The notes under the pieces were generated by a model. The model did not search any database. It saw only the letters and a program-made list of their open reading frames with translations, and was not told the origin of the DNA. 64,000 nucleotides of DNA from Hymenobacter sp. IS2118 (lineage in GTDB: Bacteria > Bacteroidota > Bacteroidia > Cytophagales > Hymenobacteraceae), in NCBI RefSeq assembly GCF_000715495.1, contig NZ_JNLX01000182.1, forward strand, positions 1-64,000, given 5' to 3'. The translations under genes and the position numbers were made by a program. Of this stretch, positions 51,522 through 59,994 are shown in pieces; the first letter of the stretch is position 1, and every line of letters begins with the position of its first letter.

Positions 51522-54515
51522 ATGACAAAACGGATTCTTTTGGGGCTGCTGGCCCTGTTGCCCGGCCTGGCCCTGGCCCAACCCGCTAAACCTGCCAAAC
51601 CTGTCCGCCCCTCTTCGGCGCCCTACTTCCAGCAGGAGGTGAACTACGCCATTGATGTGACGCTCGATGATAAGACGCACCAGCTCACGGGCCGCGAGGA
51701 GCTGACCTACGTCAACAACTCGCCCACAGCGCTGGCCTTCATCTGGTTTCACCTCTGGCCGAATGCCTACCGCGACAATACCACGGCCTTTGCCAAGCAG
51801 CAGCTGCGCAACGGCGAGCGCAAGTTTCAGTTTGCCAAGCCCGAGGACCGGGGCTTTATCGACGGGCTCGATTTCAAGGTAAACGGCCAGGCCGCGAAGC
51901 TGGAATTCGACCCGCTGAACCCCGATATCGCCAAGCTGGTGCTGCCGGCCCGATTGGCGCCCGGTGCCAGCGCCACCATCAGCACGCCGTTTCGGGTGAA
52001 GCTGCCGGCCTCGTTTTCGCGCCTGGGGCACGTGGGCCAGAGCTACCAGATTACGCAGTGGTACCCCAAGCCGGCCGTGTACGACCGGCGCGGCTGGCAC
52101 CCCATGCCCTACCTCGACCAGGGCGAATTCTACTCCGAATTCGGCTCCTTTGATGTGACCATTACGCTGCCCAGCAACTACACCGTGGGCGCCACCGGCG
52201 AGCTGCAAAACCCCGACGAGCTGGCACGCCTCGATGCCCTGGCCACCGCCACGGCCGCCAAAAAAACCGCCCAGGATTTCGGCAAAGACCTCGCCTTTCC
52301 GGCTTCGGAGCCCACTACCAAAAGCTTGCGCTACCGGCAGGACCGCATCCACGACTTCGCCTGGTTTGCCGACAAGCGCTTCAACGTGCTCAAGAGCGGC
52401 GTGACGCTGCCTTCGGGCCGGGCCGTCACCTCCTGGGTTATGTTTACCAACAGCGAGCCGGAAAAGTGGATAAAGGGCCTACAGGACGTGAACGATGCCC
52501 TGACCTACTACTCGCAGTGGGTGGGCGAATACCCGTACTCGGCCGCCACGGCCGTGGATGGGGCCCTGAGCGCCGGCGCCGGCATGGAGTACCCGATGGT
52601 GACCGTGACCCAGCCGGATGCCATCGTGCACGAGGTAGGTCACAACTGGTTTTATGGCATTCTGGCCAGCAACGAGCGGGATTTTCCCTGGATGGACGAG
52701 GGCCTGAACAGCTACCTGGAAACGCGGGTAGATGGCCGCGAGAATCCGCAGTCCAGCATGTTTAAAGACATCTACAAGAGCCCCAGGGCCGCTTCGTCGC
52801 TGGGCATTGAGAACCTGCCCGGTGCCGCCCTCAACCAGCTGCCCTACCAGGTGATGGCCAGCCGCGGGCTCGACCAGCCCGTGCAGGGCCCCGGTTCCGG
52901 CCAGTTTGGCAAGGTAAACTACGCGGTGATTGTGTACCTCAAAACGGCGGCGCTGTTTAAGTACCTGGCGGGCTACCTGGGCCAGGAAAAGTTCGATGCT
53001 GCGATGAATGCCTACTACACCAAGTGGCAGTTCAAGCACCCCTACCCCGAAGATTTGGAGGCCACTTTTGAGGAAAGCACGGGCCAGAAGCTGGACTGGT
53101 TTTTCCGCGAGATGCTCACCAATACCCGCGAGTACAACGCCGATATCTTTGCCCTTCAGCAGATTGGCGACGTGGTGAAGGTACTGGTACGGACCGAGTC
53201 GCCGGTGCAGTGGGCCGTGCCCGTTTCCACCGTCGATGCCCAGGGCAAGGTGCTCGAAACCCAGTGGACGCCGCCCTTCGGCGACCCCGAGGATGATGCC
53301 GAAACCCAGCTCAACTTCCGCCTCGCCAACGTGGCGGCCGTGGTGGTGGATGCCGAATACGTAACGCCCCAACTCAACCGCCGCGACGACCGGCTGGCCC
53401 TGGGCGGTGGCAATTTCCGCCGCTGGGAGCCCGTGCGCCTGCAACCCCTGCTCAGCGTGGAGCGCTGGGACCGGTCGGCCATCAACTGGCTGCCGGTGCT
53501 GGGGGCCAATACCTCCGATAAGTTTATGCTGGGCGCGGCCTTCTACAACGGCTTGCTGGCGCCCAAAAAGGTGCAGTACCTGGCCATGCCCATGTACAGC
53601 TTCAACCGCAACGAGCTGAACGGCATTGCTTCCCTCAACCTGAACGTGCTGCCCGCCCGGTTCAGCCGGCAGGTGATTACGGGTTTCACGCTCCAACGCT
53701 TTGAGCGCTATCTGAAGCTGGAGCCCAGCGTAACCATCATCTTCCCCCACACCGCCTACGACTACCCGCAGCAGCAGGTGAAACTGGCCCTGACTTCGGT
53801 CGAAGACCAGGACCGCGGCCTCACCAACGTGCTCACGGCCGAGTACGGCGTGCGGGGCGGCAATGCCCTGCAAAAATGGACGGCCCACGTCGAAATCAAC
53901 AACCTCGAAAATCTGCCCGGCGGAGAACAGGTGAGCGGCACTGCGCTGCTGGTGCGGGCCAATGCCACGTACGAGCGGTTTTACGCGCCCAAAAAGCGGG
54001 TGAGCGCCCGGCTGTTCGGGGGCCGCTTTGCGTTGCAGTCCGACAACAAAACCTTCCTCATCGGCCTGAGCGGCAGCCCCGACTACCGCCGCCAAACCGC
54101 TTTCCTGGACCGCCAGCTGATTTCCAATTCCCTCAAAGCCCAGGTGCATCAGACCGATAACCGCGACGGCGCCTTCAAGGCGTTTATCCCGGCTTCCAGC
54201 ACCAATTGGGTCAGTACCCTCAACCTGCAGGCCGATTTGCCCATTACGGGCCTGGCCGTGTTCGCCGATTTGGGCGCCACCGCCGAGCGGCAGTTCGCGA
54301 ACAGCGGCGCCTCGCAGCAGCGGCTGTTCTACGACGCCGGCTTCGTGGTGCCGATGGTGCGCGGGTTGCTGGAATTCTACGTGCCCGTAGCGGGCTCGCA
54401 GTTTGACAACGGCCTCCCCCGCAACTTCTCCGATTTCACGGACCGCGTTCGGTTCGTGCTGAACTTGAACCAGGCCAATCCCTTCAAGCTGCTGGGCGAG
54501 AAACTGGCGCAGTAG
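51522..54515 (+). CDS. M1-family metallopeptidase with long beta-rich C-terminal region
   Basis: A 997-aa exported protein. A signal peptide ends near residue 20 (PGLALAQP). Residues 35-600 form an M1 (gluzincin) peptidase: GAGMEYP at 352-358 (the GAMEN-like exopeptidase loop), zinc motif HEVGH at 370-374 and third ligand Glu393 in MDEGLNSY, exactly 18 residues after the second His. It should be catalytic. Residues from about 640 to the end consist of alternating strands (FMLGAAFYNGL, LNGIASLNLNVLP) and end with an aromatic-poor NQANPFKLLGEKLAQ tail, resembling an outer-membrane barrel. The start is the ATG at 51522; the frame is open to 51372. It could be a surface aminopeptidase held in the outer membrane. 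Confidence 0.85.
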   Translation: MTKRILLGLLALLPGLALAQPAKPAKPVRPSSAPYFQQEVNYAIDVTLDDKTHQLTGREELTYVNNSPTALAFIWFHLWPNAYRDNTTAFAKQQLRNGERKFQFAKPEDRGFIDGLDFKVNGQAAKLEFDPLNPDIAKLVLPARLAPGASATISTPFRVKLPASFSRLGHVGQSYQITQWYPKPAVYDRRGWHPMPYLDQGEFYSEFGSFDVTITLPSNYTVGATGELQNPDELARLDALATATAAKKTAQDFGKDLAFPASEPTTKSLRYRQDRIHDFAWFADKRFNVLKSGVTLPSGRAVTSWVMFTNSEPEKWIKGLQDVNDALTYYSQWVGEYPYSAATAVDGALSAGAGMEYPMVTVTQPDAIVHEVGHNWFYGILASNERDFPWMDEGLNSYLETRVDGRENPQSSMFKDIYKSPRAASSLGIENLPGAALNQLPYQVMASRGLDQPVQGPGSGQFGKVNYAVIVYLKTAALFKYLAGYLGQEKFDAAMNAYYTKWQFKHPYPEDLEATFEESTGQKLDWFFREMLTNTREYNADIFALQQIGDVVKVLVRTESPVQWAVPVSTVDAQGKVLETQWTPPFGDPEDDAETQLNFRLANVAAVVVDAEYVTPQLNRRDDRLALGGGNFRRWEPVRLQPLLSVERWDRSAINWLPVLGANTSDKFMLGAAFYNGLLAPKKVQYLAMPMYSFNRNELNGIASLNLNVLPARFSRQVITGFTLQRFERYLKLEPSVTIIFPHTAYDYPQQQVKLALTSVEDQDRGLTNVLTAEYGVRGGNALQKWTAHVEINNLENLPGGEQVSGTALLVRANATYERFYAPKKRVSARLFGGRFALQSDNKTFLIGLSGSPDYRRQTAFLDRQLISNSLKAQVHQTDNRDGAFKAFIPASSTNWVSTLNLQADLPITGLAVFADLGATAERQFANSGASQQRLFYDAGFVVPMVRGLLEFYVPVAGSQFDNGLPRNFSDFTDRVRFVLNLNQANPFKLLGEKLAQ

Positions 54516-54568
54516 CTGCTGGGCCACCGCCTTTCTTTCCGTCGATTACTTTCCCGAAACGCTCCGTT

Positions 54569-55945
54569 ATGGCTTCTATGCACTGGCCCCGGCTGCTTTC
54601 GCAGCGCCGCTTTCCCGACCAGCAGCTGCCGCCGGCCAACGCAGCGCCCGTACGCGGGGCCTTCGTAGCCGACTACGACCGGGTGGTGTTCAGCTCCGCT
54701 TTCCGGCGCCTGCAGCGCAAAACCCAGGTGATGCCTCTGCCCGAAACCGACTTCGTGCACACCCGCCTCACCCACTCGCTCGAAACCGCCGTGGTGGGCC
54801 GCTCGCTGGGCCGGCTGGCCGCCCGCCACGTGCTGGAAGCCGACGCGGAGCTGGCCCAGCTGCTGCCCAACCTCGACCAGGACTGCGGTGACATCGTGGC
54901 CGCCGCCTGCCTGGCCCACGACATCGGCAACCCGCCCTTCGGCCACTCCGGTGAAGACGCCATTAGCAGCTATTTCGAGAGCGCGGCGGCGGCTCCGTTT
55001 CTGGCACAGCTCACCGCCGCCCAAGTTGCCGATTTGCAGCACTTTGAAGGCAACGCGGCGGGGTTTCGAATTCTCACGCACACCTACGCCGCCCATAGTA
55101 CCGGCACGGCCGGCCTGGGCCTCACCTACGCCACGCTGGGCGCCTTCACCAAGTACCCCAAGCCCAGCATCGTGCCCACCGGGGCCCGGACCGGCGGCGC
55201 TTCGGAGAAGAAATACGGCCATTTCCAGACCGAAAGCGCCCGTTTTCAGCACGTGGCCAAGGAGCTGGGTTTGCTGGCGAAAGATGCCGCTGCCGGTTTC
55301 TACCACCGCCACCCGCTGGCCTTTCTGGTCGAAGCGGCCGACGACTTGTGCTACCGCATCATCGACTTTGAAGACGGCCTGAAACTGGGGCTAATTGCGC
55401 CCGAAACGGGACTGCCGCTGCTCAAACGCATGCTCAACGACCCGGCCGGCCGCGTGGGCAGCGTGCAGTGGCACGACTGGCGCGAGGAGCTGGGCTACAT
55501 CCGCGCCCGCCTCATCGGCAAGCTGGTGGCCGAGCTGGCGGGGCTGTTTGCGCAGCACACCGCCGCCATCCTACGCGGCGAGTACGACCAGTCGCTCATC
55601 AAAGAGCTGGCCTGCTGGGCCGATTTGCAGGAGGTGCAGCGCCTGAGCATCGAAAAGCTCTACCGCAGCCGCCCGGTCCTGGAGATTGAAGCCGCTGGCT
55701 TCGACGTGCTCGGCGGCTTACTCGATGCTTTCCTAACTGCCATTTTCGACGCCGGCCAGGGCCACCGCAGTCGCAAGCTGCTCCTGTTGCTCCCCGCGCA
55801 GTTCCGCGCCGAAGGGCAGCAGGCGGGGGTGTCGGAGTACGAGAAAATCCTGCTCCTCACCGATTTTGTGGCCGGCATGACGGACCAGAACGCGCTGAGT
55901 CTGTACAAGACAATTAAGGGAATTGAGTTGCCGAAGGGGTTCTAG
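54569..55945 (+). CDS. dgt: Deoxyguanosine triphosphate triphosphohydrolase-like protein
   Basis: HD-domain dNTPase of 458 aa that hydrolyses dGTP, and often other dNTPs, to nucleoside and triphosphate. Motifs: FSSAFRRLQRKTQV near 41-54, THSLE with His69, and the metal-binding HD pair at 117-118 in LAHDIGNPPFGHSGE. It lies downstream of the peptidase gene by 53 bases. With dcd in the same window it is a second dNTP-pool enzyme, though not in one operon. A palindrome follows directly. Confidence 0.92.
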   Translation: MASMHWPRLLSQRRFPDQQLPPANAAPVRGAFVADYDRVVFSSAFRRLQRKTQVMPLPETDFVHTRLTHSLETAVVGRSLGRLAARHVLEADAELAQLLPNLDQDCGDIVAAACLAHDIGNPPFGHSGEDAISSYFESAAAAPFLAQLTAAQVADLQHFEGNAAGFRILTHTYAAHSTGTAGLGLTYATLGAFTKYPKPSIVPTGARTGGASEKKYGHFQTESARFQHVAKELGLLAKDAAAGFYHRHPLAFLVEAADDLCYRIIDFEDGLKLGLIAPETGLPLLKRMLNDPAGRVGSVQWHDWREELGYIRARLIGKLVAELAGLFAQHTAAILRGEYDQSLIKELACWADLQEVQRLSIEKLYRSRPVLEIEAAGFDVLGGLLDAFLTAIFDAGQGHRSRKLLLLLPAQFRAEGQQAGVSEYEKILLLTDFVAGMTDQNALSLYKTIKGIELPKGF

Positions 55946-55947
55946 AA

Positions 55948-56044
55948 TCGCCTGTTATGCTGAGCGCAGCGAAGCATCTTATCACGCCATAACAAGTCCT
56001 TTAGCGGTGATGAGGTGCTTCGCTGCGCTCAGCATGAAAGGCGA
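55948..56044. repeat. Inverted repeat after dgt (ATGCTGAGC family)
   Basis: Left arm 55948-55980 and right arm 56011-56044 are near-perfect reverse complements, with ATGCTGAGCGCAGCGAAGCA as the core. It lies between convergent dgt and the amidotransferase gene and may end transcription from both sides. Confidence 0.9.
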
Positions 56045-56055
56045 TTTTTAATCAG

Positions 56056-56772
56056 CTAATTTATTTCCCCCTCGTGCAACGCCACCATGTTCGCCAGCAG
56101 CGACTCCAGTAGCTTGCGCCCCTTCCAGACCGATTTCAGCCGGGGCCGAATCTGCTCAGCCGTTTGCACGAATTCCTGTTCTTCCGCCTGCTCGTGGCCT
56201 TCGAGCAGCATGAGCTGCTCCACCATTTCCACCGTCATTTCGGGGTGAAACTGCAGACCGATTACGCCATCGCCCCACACAAAGCCCTGCGTGGCCGTGG
56301 CCGCCGACATACCCACCCGCATGGCGCCCGGCGGCACCGTAAACGTATCGTGGTGCCAGTGCAGCAAGGCCGCCTTCTCGGGCCAACCACGCAGCAGCGG
56401 ATGCTCCAGCGACTTCACCGAAAACCGCACCGTCCAGAACCCGATTTCCGGGGCGTGGTTGGGCCGCACCTCGCCACCCAGTGCCTCGGCTACCAATTGC
56501 GCGCCCAGACAAATGGCCAGCGTAATCTTGCCCGCCCGCAACGCTTCCCGGATGAAGGATTTTTCTGCCACCAGCCACGGAAAAGCGGCCTCGTCGTGCA
56601 CGCTCATAGCCCCGCCCAAAATCAGCAGCCCGTCGAAATCCGCCAGCACCGGGAATACTGGGTTCGGTTCGAATAGCTTGGTGAATGTGAGCGTATGTCC
56701 GTGCGCCGCCAGCCAATCGGCCGCGTGGCCGGGGCCTTCGTCGGGCATATGTTGGAGGCAATGTAAGCGCAT
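56056..56772 (-). CDS. Class I glutamine amidotransferase-like protein
   Basis: A 238-aa stand-alone GATase1 domain, GMP-synthase-like. The nucleophile elbow is AICLGAQLVAEALGG with the Cys near residue 90, and the His/Glu pair is in GLQFHPEMTVE near 185-194. The start is the ATG at 56770-56772 (MRLHCLQHMPDEGPGH). The partner synthase, if any, is not named by the sequence; relatives often act on gamma-glutamyl compounds. Its neighbour guaA has its own GATase domain, so it is not the missing part of that enzyme. Confidence 0.84.
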   Translation of the reverse strand: MRLHCLQHMPDEGPGHAADWLAAHGHTLTFTKLFEPNPVFPVLADFDGLLILGGAMSVHDEAAFPWLVAEKSFIREALRAGKITLAICLGAQLVAEALGGEVRPNHAPEIGFWTVRFSVKSLEHPLLRGWPEKAALLHWHHDTFTVPPGAMRVGMSAATATQGFVWGDGVIGLQFHPEMTVEMVEQLMLLEGHEQAEEQEFVQTAEQIRPRLKSVWKGRKLLESLLANMVALHEGEIN

Positions 56773-56796
56773 GTTGCAGAAAATTGAGAGATAAAT

Positions 56797-56897
56797 AAAG
56801 AACGTCATGCTGAGCTTGCTGAAGCATCTCTACCCCGCAAGTAATCTATTTACCATTGCAGTAGAGATGCTTCAGCAAGCTCACCATGACGTTCTTT
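56797..56897. repeat. Inverted repeat between the amidotransferase gene and guaA (ATGCTGAGC family)
   Basis: Arms 56797-56833 and 56861-56897. They are reverse complements with one mismatch (TGAGC against CACCA region), and the core is GCTTGCTGAAGCATCTCTAC. Nearest relative is 48143-48228. Confidence 0.9.
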
Positions 56898-56915
56898 TAG
56901 TTATTGACCCAGGCT

Positions 56916-58451
56916 TTACTCCCACTCAATCGTAGCGGGCGGCTTACTCGAAATGTCATACACCACGCGGTTGATGCCGCGTACCTGGTTGATGATTTTG
57001 TTGCTCACCTCGGCCAGGAAATCGTAGGGCAGGTGCGCCCAGTCGGCGGTCATGCCGTCTACGCTGGTCACGGCGCGCAGAGCCACTACCCGCTCGTAGG
57101 TGCGCTCGTCGCCCATAACGCCCACGCTTTGTACGGGGAGCAGCATGGCGCCAGCCTGCCACACCTTTGAGTAAAGGCCGTGCTCTTTCAGGAGGTTGAT
57201 GAACACGGCATCAGCACGTTGCAGCAGGTCTACTTTCTCGGGGGTGATGTCGCCGAGGATGCGGATGCCCAGGCCGGGACCGGGGAACGGGTGGCGGTTG
57301 AGGATGTCGGCGGGCAGCTCCAGCGTGGCGCCCACTTCGCGCACCTCGTCTTTGAAGAGCATGCGCAGGGGCTCCACAATCTTCAGGTTCATCTTCTCGG
57401 GCAATCCGCCCACATTGTGGTGGCTCTTGATGGTGACCGACGAGCCGTGCACCGACACCGACTCGATAACGTCGGGGTAAATGGTGCCTTGGGCCAGCCA
57501 GCGCGCGCCTTCTACCTTCTGCGCCTCGCGGTCAAATACCTCAATAAAGGTGCGGCCAATGGCCTTGCGCTTGGCTTCGGGGTCGGAAAGGCCGGACAGG
57601 GCGGCGTAGAACTCCGGGGCGGCGCGCACGCCGGTCACGTTCAGGCCCAGGCCTTCGTAGGCCTGGAGCACCGTCTCAAACTCGTCTTTGCGCAGCAGGC
57701 CATTATCCACGAAGATGCCGTGGAGGCGCGGGCCAATGGCGCGGTGCAGCAGCAGGGCCGCCACGCTGCTATCCACGCCGCCCGAAAGGCCCAGAATCAC
57801 CTGGTCGTCGGGCCCGATGGTATTTTGCAAGGCTAGCACGGATGAGTCCACAAAGTGGTCGGGCGTCCAGCTTTGGGCACATTCGCAGATGTTTACGACG
57901 AAGTTGCTCAGCAGCTGCTTGCCTTCGGTGGAGTGCGTTACCTCGGGGTGAAACTGGATGCCGTAGGTATTCTGGCCGGCAATTTTGAAAGCGGCCACCG
58001 CTACTTCCGGTGTGCTGGCAATAATGTCGTAGCTGGCGGGCAGGGTCTGAATGGTGTCGCCGTGCGACATCCACACCTGCGATTCCAGGTGCATACCGGC
58101 CAGTAGCGGCGAAGCCAGCTCCAACGACGACAGGCGGGCCCGGCCGTACTCGCGGATGGTGGCCGGCGTAACCTCGCCGCCCCCCTGCTGGGCCAGCAGC
58201 TGCGCACCGTAGCACACGCCCAGCACCGGCACCTGGCCCAGCAGGTGGGTCAGGTCGGGGTTGGGTGCGTCCGCATCGCGCACCGAGCAGGGCGAGCCGG
58301 AAAGAATAACGCCCCGAATATCCTCAGTCAAAACGAGGTTCGGGGCGTGGGTGTAAGGGTGAATTTCGCAAAAAACATGCAGCTCGCGAATGCGGCGGGC
58401 TATCAATTGTGTGTATTGCGAGCCAAAATCCAGAATGATTAGTCGTTCCAT
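56916..58451 (-). CDS. guaA: GMP synthase (glutamine-hydrolysing)
   Basis: Converts XMP to GMP with glutamine and ATP; 511 aa. The N-terminal GATase has Cys80 in VLGVCYGAQLLA and the His/Glu pair in IQFHPEVTHS near 166-175. The ATP pyrophosphatase domain opens with the P-loop LGLSGGVDSSVAALL near 222. The C-terminal dimerisation domain contains RHPFPGPGLGIRILG and ends DISSKPPATIEWE, the family-typical end. A TAGCTTTG box stands four bases before the ATG. Confidence 0.97.
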   Translation of the reverse strand: MERLIILDFGSQYTQLIARRIRELHVFCEIHPYTHAPNLVLTEDIRGVILSGSPCSVRDADAPNPDLTHLLGQVPVLGVCYGAQLLAQQGGGEVTPATIREYGRARLSSLELASPLLAGMHLESQVWMSHGDTIQTLPASYDIIASTPEVAVAAFKIAGQNTYGIQFHPEVTHSTEGKQLLSNFVVNICECAQSWTPDHFVDSSVLALQNTIGPDDQVILGLSGGVDSSVAALLLHRAIGPRLHGIFVDNGLLRKDEFETVLQAYEGLGLNVTGVRAAPEFYAALSGLSDPEAKRKAIGRTFIEVFDREAQKVEGARWLAQGTIYPDVIESVSVHGSSVTIKSHHNVGGLPEKMNLKIVEPLRMLFKDEVREVGATLELPADILNRHPFPGPGLGIRILGDITPEKVDLLQRADAVFINLLKEHGLYSKVWQAGAMLLPVQSVGVMGDERTYERVVALRAVTSVDGMTADWAHLPYDFLAEVSNKIINQVRGINRVVYDISSKPPATIEWE

Positions 58452-58455
58452 GCCG

Positions 58456-58463
58456 CAAAGCTA
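58456..58463 (-). promoter_or_regulatory. Candidate promoter of guaA adjoining its start codon
   Basis: Minus-strand TAGCTTTG ends four bases before the guaA ATG at 58451, giving no room for a normal leader. Confidence 0.5.
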
Positions 58464-58661
58464 ATCACGGATTTAGCCGGATTTTTCTGATTTCACGGAT
58501 TATTAGTTGTGTTTGCTGAGCCGGTTGAGTTAATGCGGCTTGGATGTGAAAAGCTGTATAGTCTTAATTGACAAGTCTTTTCCGCTCTGCTAACAGATTA
58601 ATGTAGCCGTTGCGCAACAAATAATCCGCTGAATCCGCTGAATCCGACTAAATCCGTGATT
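58462..58661. repeat. Long inverted repeat between guaA and the SRP RNA gene
   Basis: Arms 58462-58504 and 58620-58661 are imperfect reverse complements beginning TAATCACGGATTTAG. The inner 115 bases show nothing recognisable. The outer ends touch the guaA promoter on one side and the ffs promoter on the other. A single arm-like copy (AATCACGGATTTAGCTGG) lies at 31366-31383. Confidence 0.8.
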
Positions 58662-58668
58662 ACCTTTG
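58661..58668 (+). promoter_or_regulatory. Promoter of the SRP RNA gene
   Basis: TACCTTTG, matching TAnnTTTG, ends five bases before the predicted RNA 5' end at about 58674. This spacing supports both the promoter and the RNA boundary. Confidence 0.65.
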
Positions 58669-58673
58669 TCATG

Positions 58674-58768
58674 GCAAGTCAGAACGACCAGCTCCCGCTG
58701 AACTCCCCCAGGACCGGAAGGTAGCAAGGGTAAGTGGTTGTAGCGGTGCGATTTTGGCTTGCTTTTTT
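58674..58768 (+). ncRNA. ffs: Signal recognition particle RNA, small (4.5S-like)
   Basis: The small bacterial SRP RNA that binds Ffh. The conserved domain IV hairpin is intact: CCCCCAGGACCGGAAGGTAG with the GGAA tetraloop at 58716-58719, and the asymmetric internal loop continues as AGCAAGGGTAAG. The ends pair (GCAAG at 58675 with CTTGC at 58758), giving a helix of about 90 nt closed by a run of eight T at 58763-58770 that should end transcription. A promoter box lies immediately upstream. Boundaries are good to a few bases. Confidence 0.93.
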
Positions 58769-58852
58769 TTGCCCTTTCGTGTCGGCCCCGGCGCTACTCT
58801 GTTCCGCATTTTGGCGGCCCGTTGAGTAGCTTTGGGGCTGATTCTTTTTTCG

Positions 58853-58942
58853 TTAGCTGTTAGCTGATAGCTGTTAGCCATTAGCTTTTTGGGTGCTCAG
58901 GTAAAGCGCTAGCAGCTAATAGCCATCAGCTAATAGCTAAAA
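58853..58942. repeat. Inverted repeat upstream of the aldolase gene (AGCTGTTAGC family)
   Basis: Arms 58853-58886 and 58908-58942, reverse complements in large part, built from TTAGCTGTTAGCTGATAGC units. It ends one base before the next start codon. The gap from the SRP RNA to here shows no other signal. Confidence 0.82.
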
Positions 58943-58943
58943 C

Positions 58944-59600
58944 ATGAAATTCTTCATTGACACCGCCAACCTCAACGAAATCCGCGAAGCCGTAGAGCTG
59001 GGCGTACTTGATGGCGTGACCACCAACCCGTCGCTGATGGCCAAAGAAGGCATCAGTGGCATCGACAACGTGATGGCCCACTACCGCCAAATCTGCGAGT
59101 TGGTAGACGGCGACGTGTCGGCCGAGGTAATTGCCACCGACTACGAGGGCATGGTGCGCGAGGGCGAAGAGCTGGCCGAGCTACACCCCAACATCGTGGT
59201 GAAGGTGCCCATGATTAAGGACGGCATCAAGGCCATCAAATATTTCTCCGATAAAGGCATCAAAACCAACTGCACGCTGATTTTCACGGCTGGGCAAGCA
59301 CTGCTGGCGGCCAAAGCCGGTGCTACCTACGTGTCGCCCTTCGTGGGCCGCCTCGACGATATCGGGCACGACGGCTTGCAGCTGGTGGAACAAATCGTGC
59401 AGATTTTCAGCAACTACGGCTACCCAACCGAGGTGCTGGCGGCTTCGGTACGCCACGTGCCACACCTCATTCAGTGCGCCGAGATTGGCGCCGACGTGGT
59501 GACCTGCCCCCTCAACGTGATTACGGGTCTGCTCAACCATCCCCTGACCGACAAAGGTCTGGCCACGTTCCTGGCCGACCACAAGCGCGTTAATTCTTAA
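58944..59600 (+). CDS. fsa: Fructose-6-phosphate aldolase / transaldolase-like protein
   Basis: Small transaldolase-fold enzyme of 218 aa (class I aldolase). The Schiff-base lysine is Lys87 in NIVVKVPM. MKFFIDTANLNEIREA and GVTTNPSLMAKEG at the start, and FVGRLDDIGHDG near 132-143, are typical of the TalC/Fsa branch. Members act as transaldolase in the pentose phosphate path or as fructose-6-phosphate aldolase, and the sequence does not settle which. The start codon follows a long repeat directly. Confidence 0.93.
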   Translation: MKFFIDTANLNEIREAVELGVLDGVTTNPSLMAKEGISGIDNVMAHYRQICELVDGDVSAEVIATDYEGMVREGEELAELHPNIVVKVPMIKDGIKAIKYFSDKGIKTNCTLIFTAGQALLAAKAGATYVSPFVGRLDDIGHDGLQLVEQIVQIFSNYGYPTEVLAASVRHVPHLIQCAEIGADVVTCPLNVITGLLNHPLTDKGLATFLADHKRVNS

Positions 59601-59601
59601 C

Positions 59602-59705
59602 GCTTAATTAAAAAATTGAGAATTAAAATTTAAAAGCCTTCCACTCATTCTTGTAGCGGCCACGACTCCATTTTTAATTCTTAAGTAATAATTTTTAATT
59701 AATAG
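59602..59705. repeat. AT-rich inverted repeat after the aldolase gene
   Basis: Left part 59602-59633 and right part 59671-59705 are imperfect reverse complements of TTAATTAAAAA/TTTTTAATT type, comparable to 13459-13550 and 29375-29548. Confidence 0.7.
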
Positions 59706-59713
59706 CCACCTCC

Positions 59714-59917
59714 ATGTACATCATCAAAGTAAAGGGCAAGGCTAAAATCCCCGACTACATTCAGCTGCGGGACGAAGCCTTTGTACTCATTGCCTACTTC
59801 CGGGCCGACCGGCCGCTGAAGGACTTGCACCGCTACGGTTTGCAGGGCAAGGAAGTGGAGCTGGCGGCGGTGATTGCGGATTTGGAGTTTGGTAAGCTGC
59901 GGCCGCTGAATCTGTAG
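59714..59917 (+). CDS. Small conserved-looking hypothetical protein
   Basis: A 67-aa soluble protein beginning MYIIKVKGKAKIPDYIQLRD, with an aromatic/hydrophobic strand FVLIAYFRADRPLKDLHRY and a C-terminal helix ELAAVIADLEFGKL. It has GC-rich codon use like its neighbours, which supports it as a real gene. No family recognised. Confidence 0.66.
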   Translation: MYIIKVKGKAKIPDYIQLRDEAFVLIAYFRADRPLKDLHRYGLQGKEVELAAVIADLEFGKLRPLNL

Positions 59918-59994
59918 GGCTTATTACTATCTAATTTCCTCGAAAGGTAATTGCTGGAGTAGTGCCCGCTGCTTCACTAAACATTGGAGTTGCT

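Noticed and set aside
50874..52352. Reading the GNAT gene as a 492-aa protein
   Set aside because: Only the last 164 residues are GNAT-like; the rest is antisense to the peptidase gene.
52479..54527. A 682-codon antisense open frame opposite the M1 peptidase gene
   Set aside because: It is the mirror of a GC-rich coding frame; the protein is His/Gly/Val-rich without any domain, while the plus-strand frame has signal peptide and zinc motifs.
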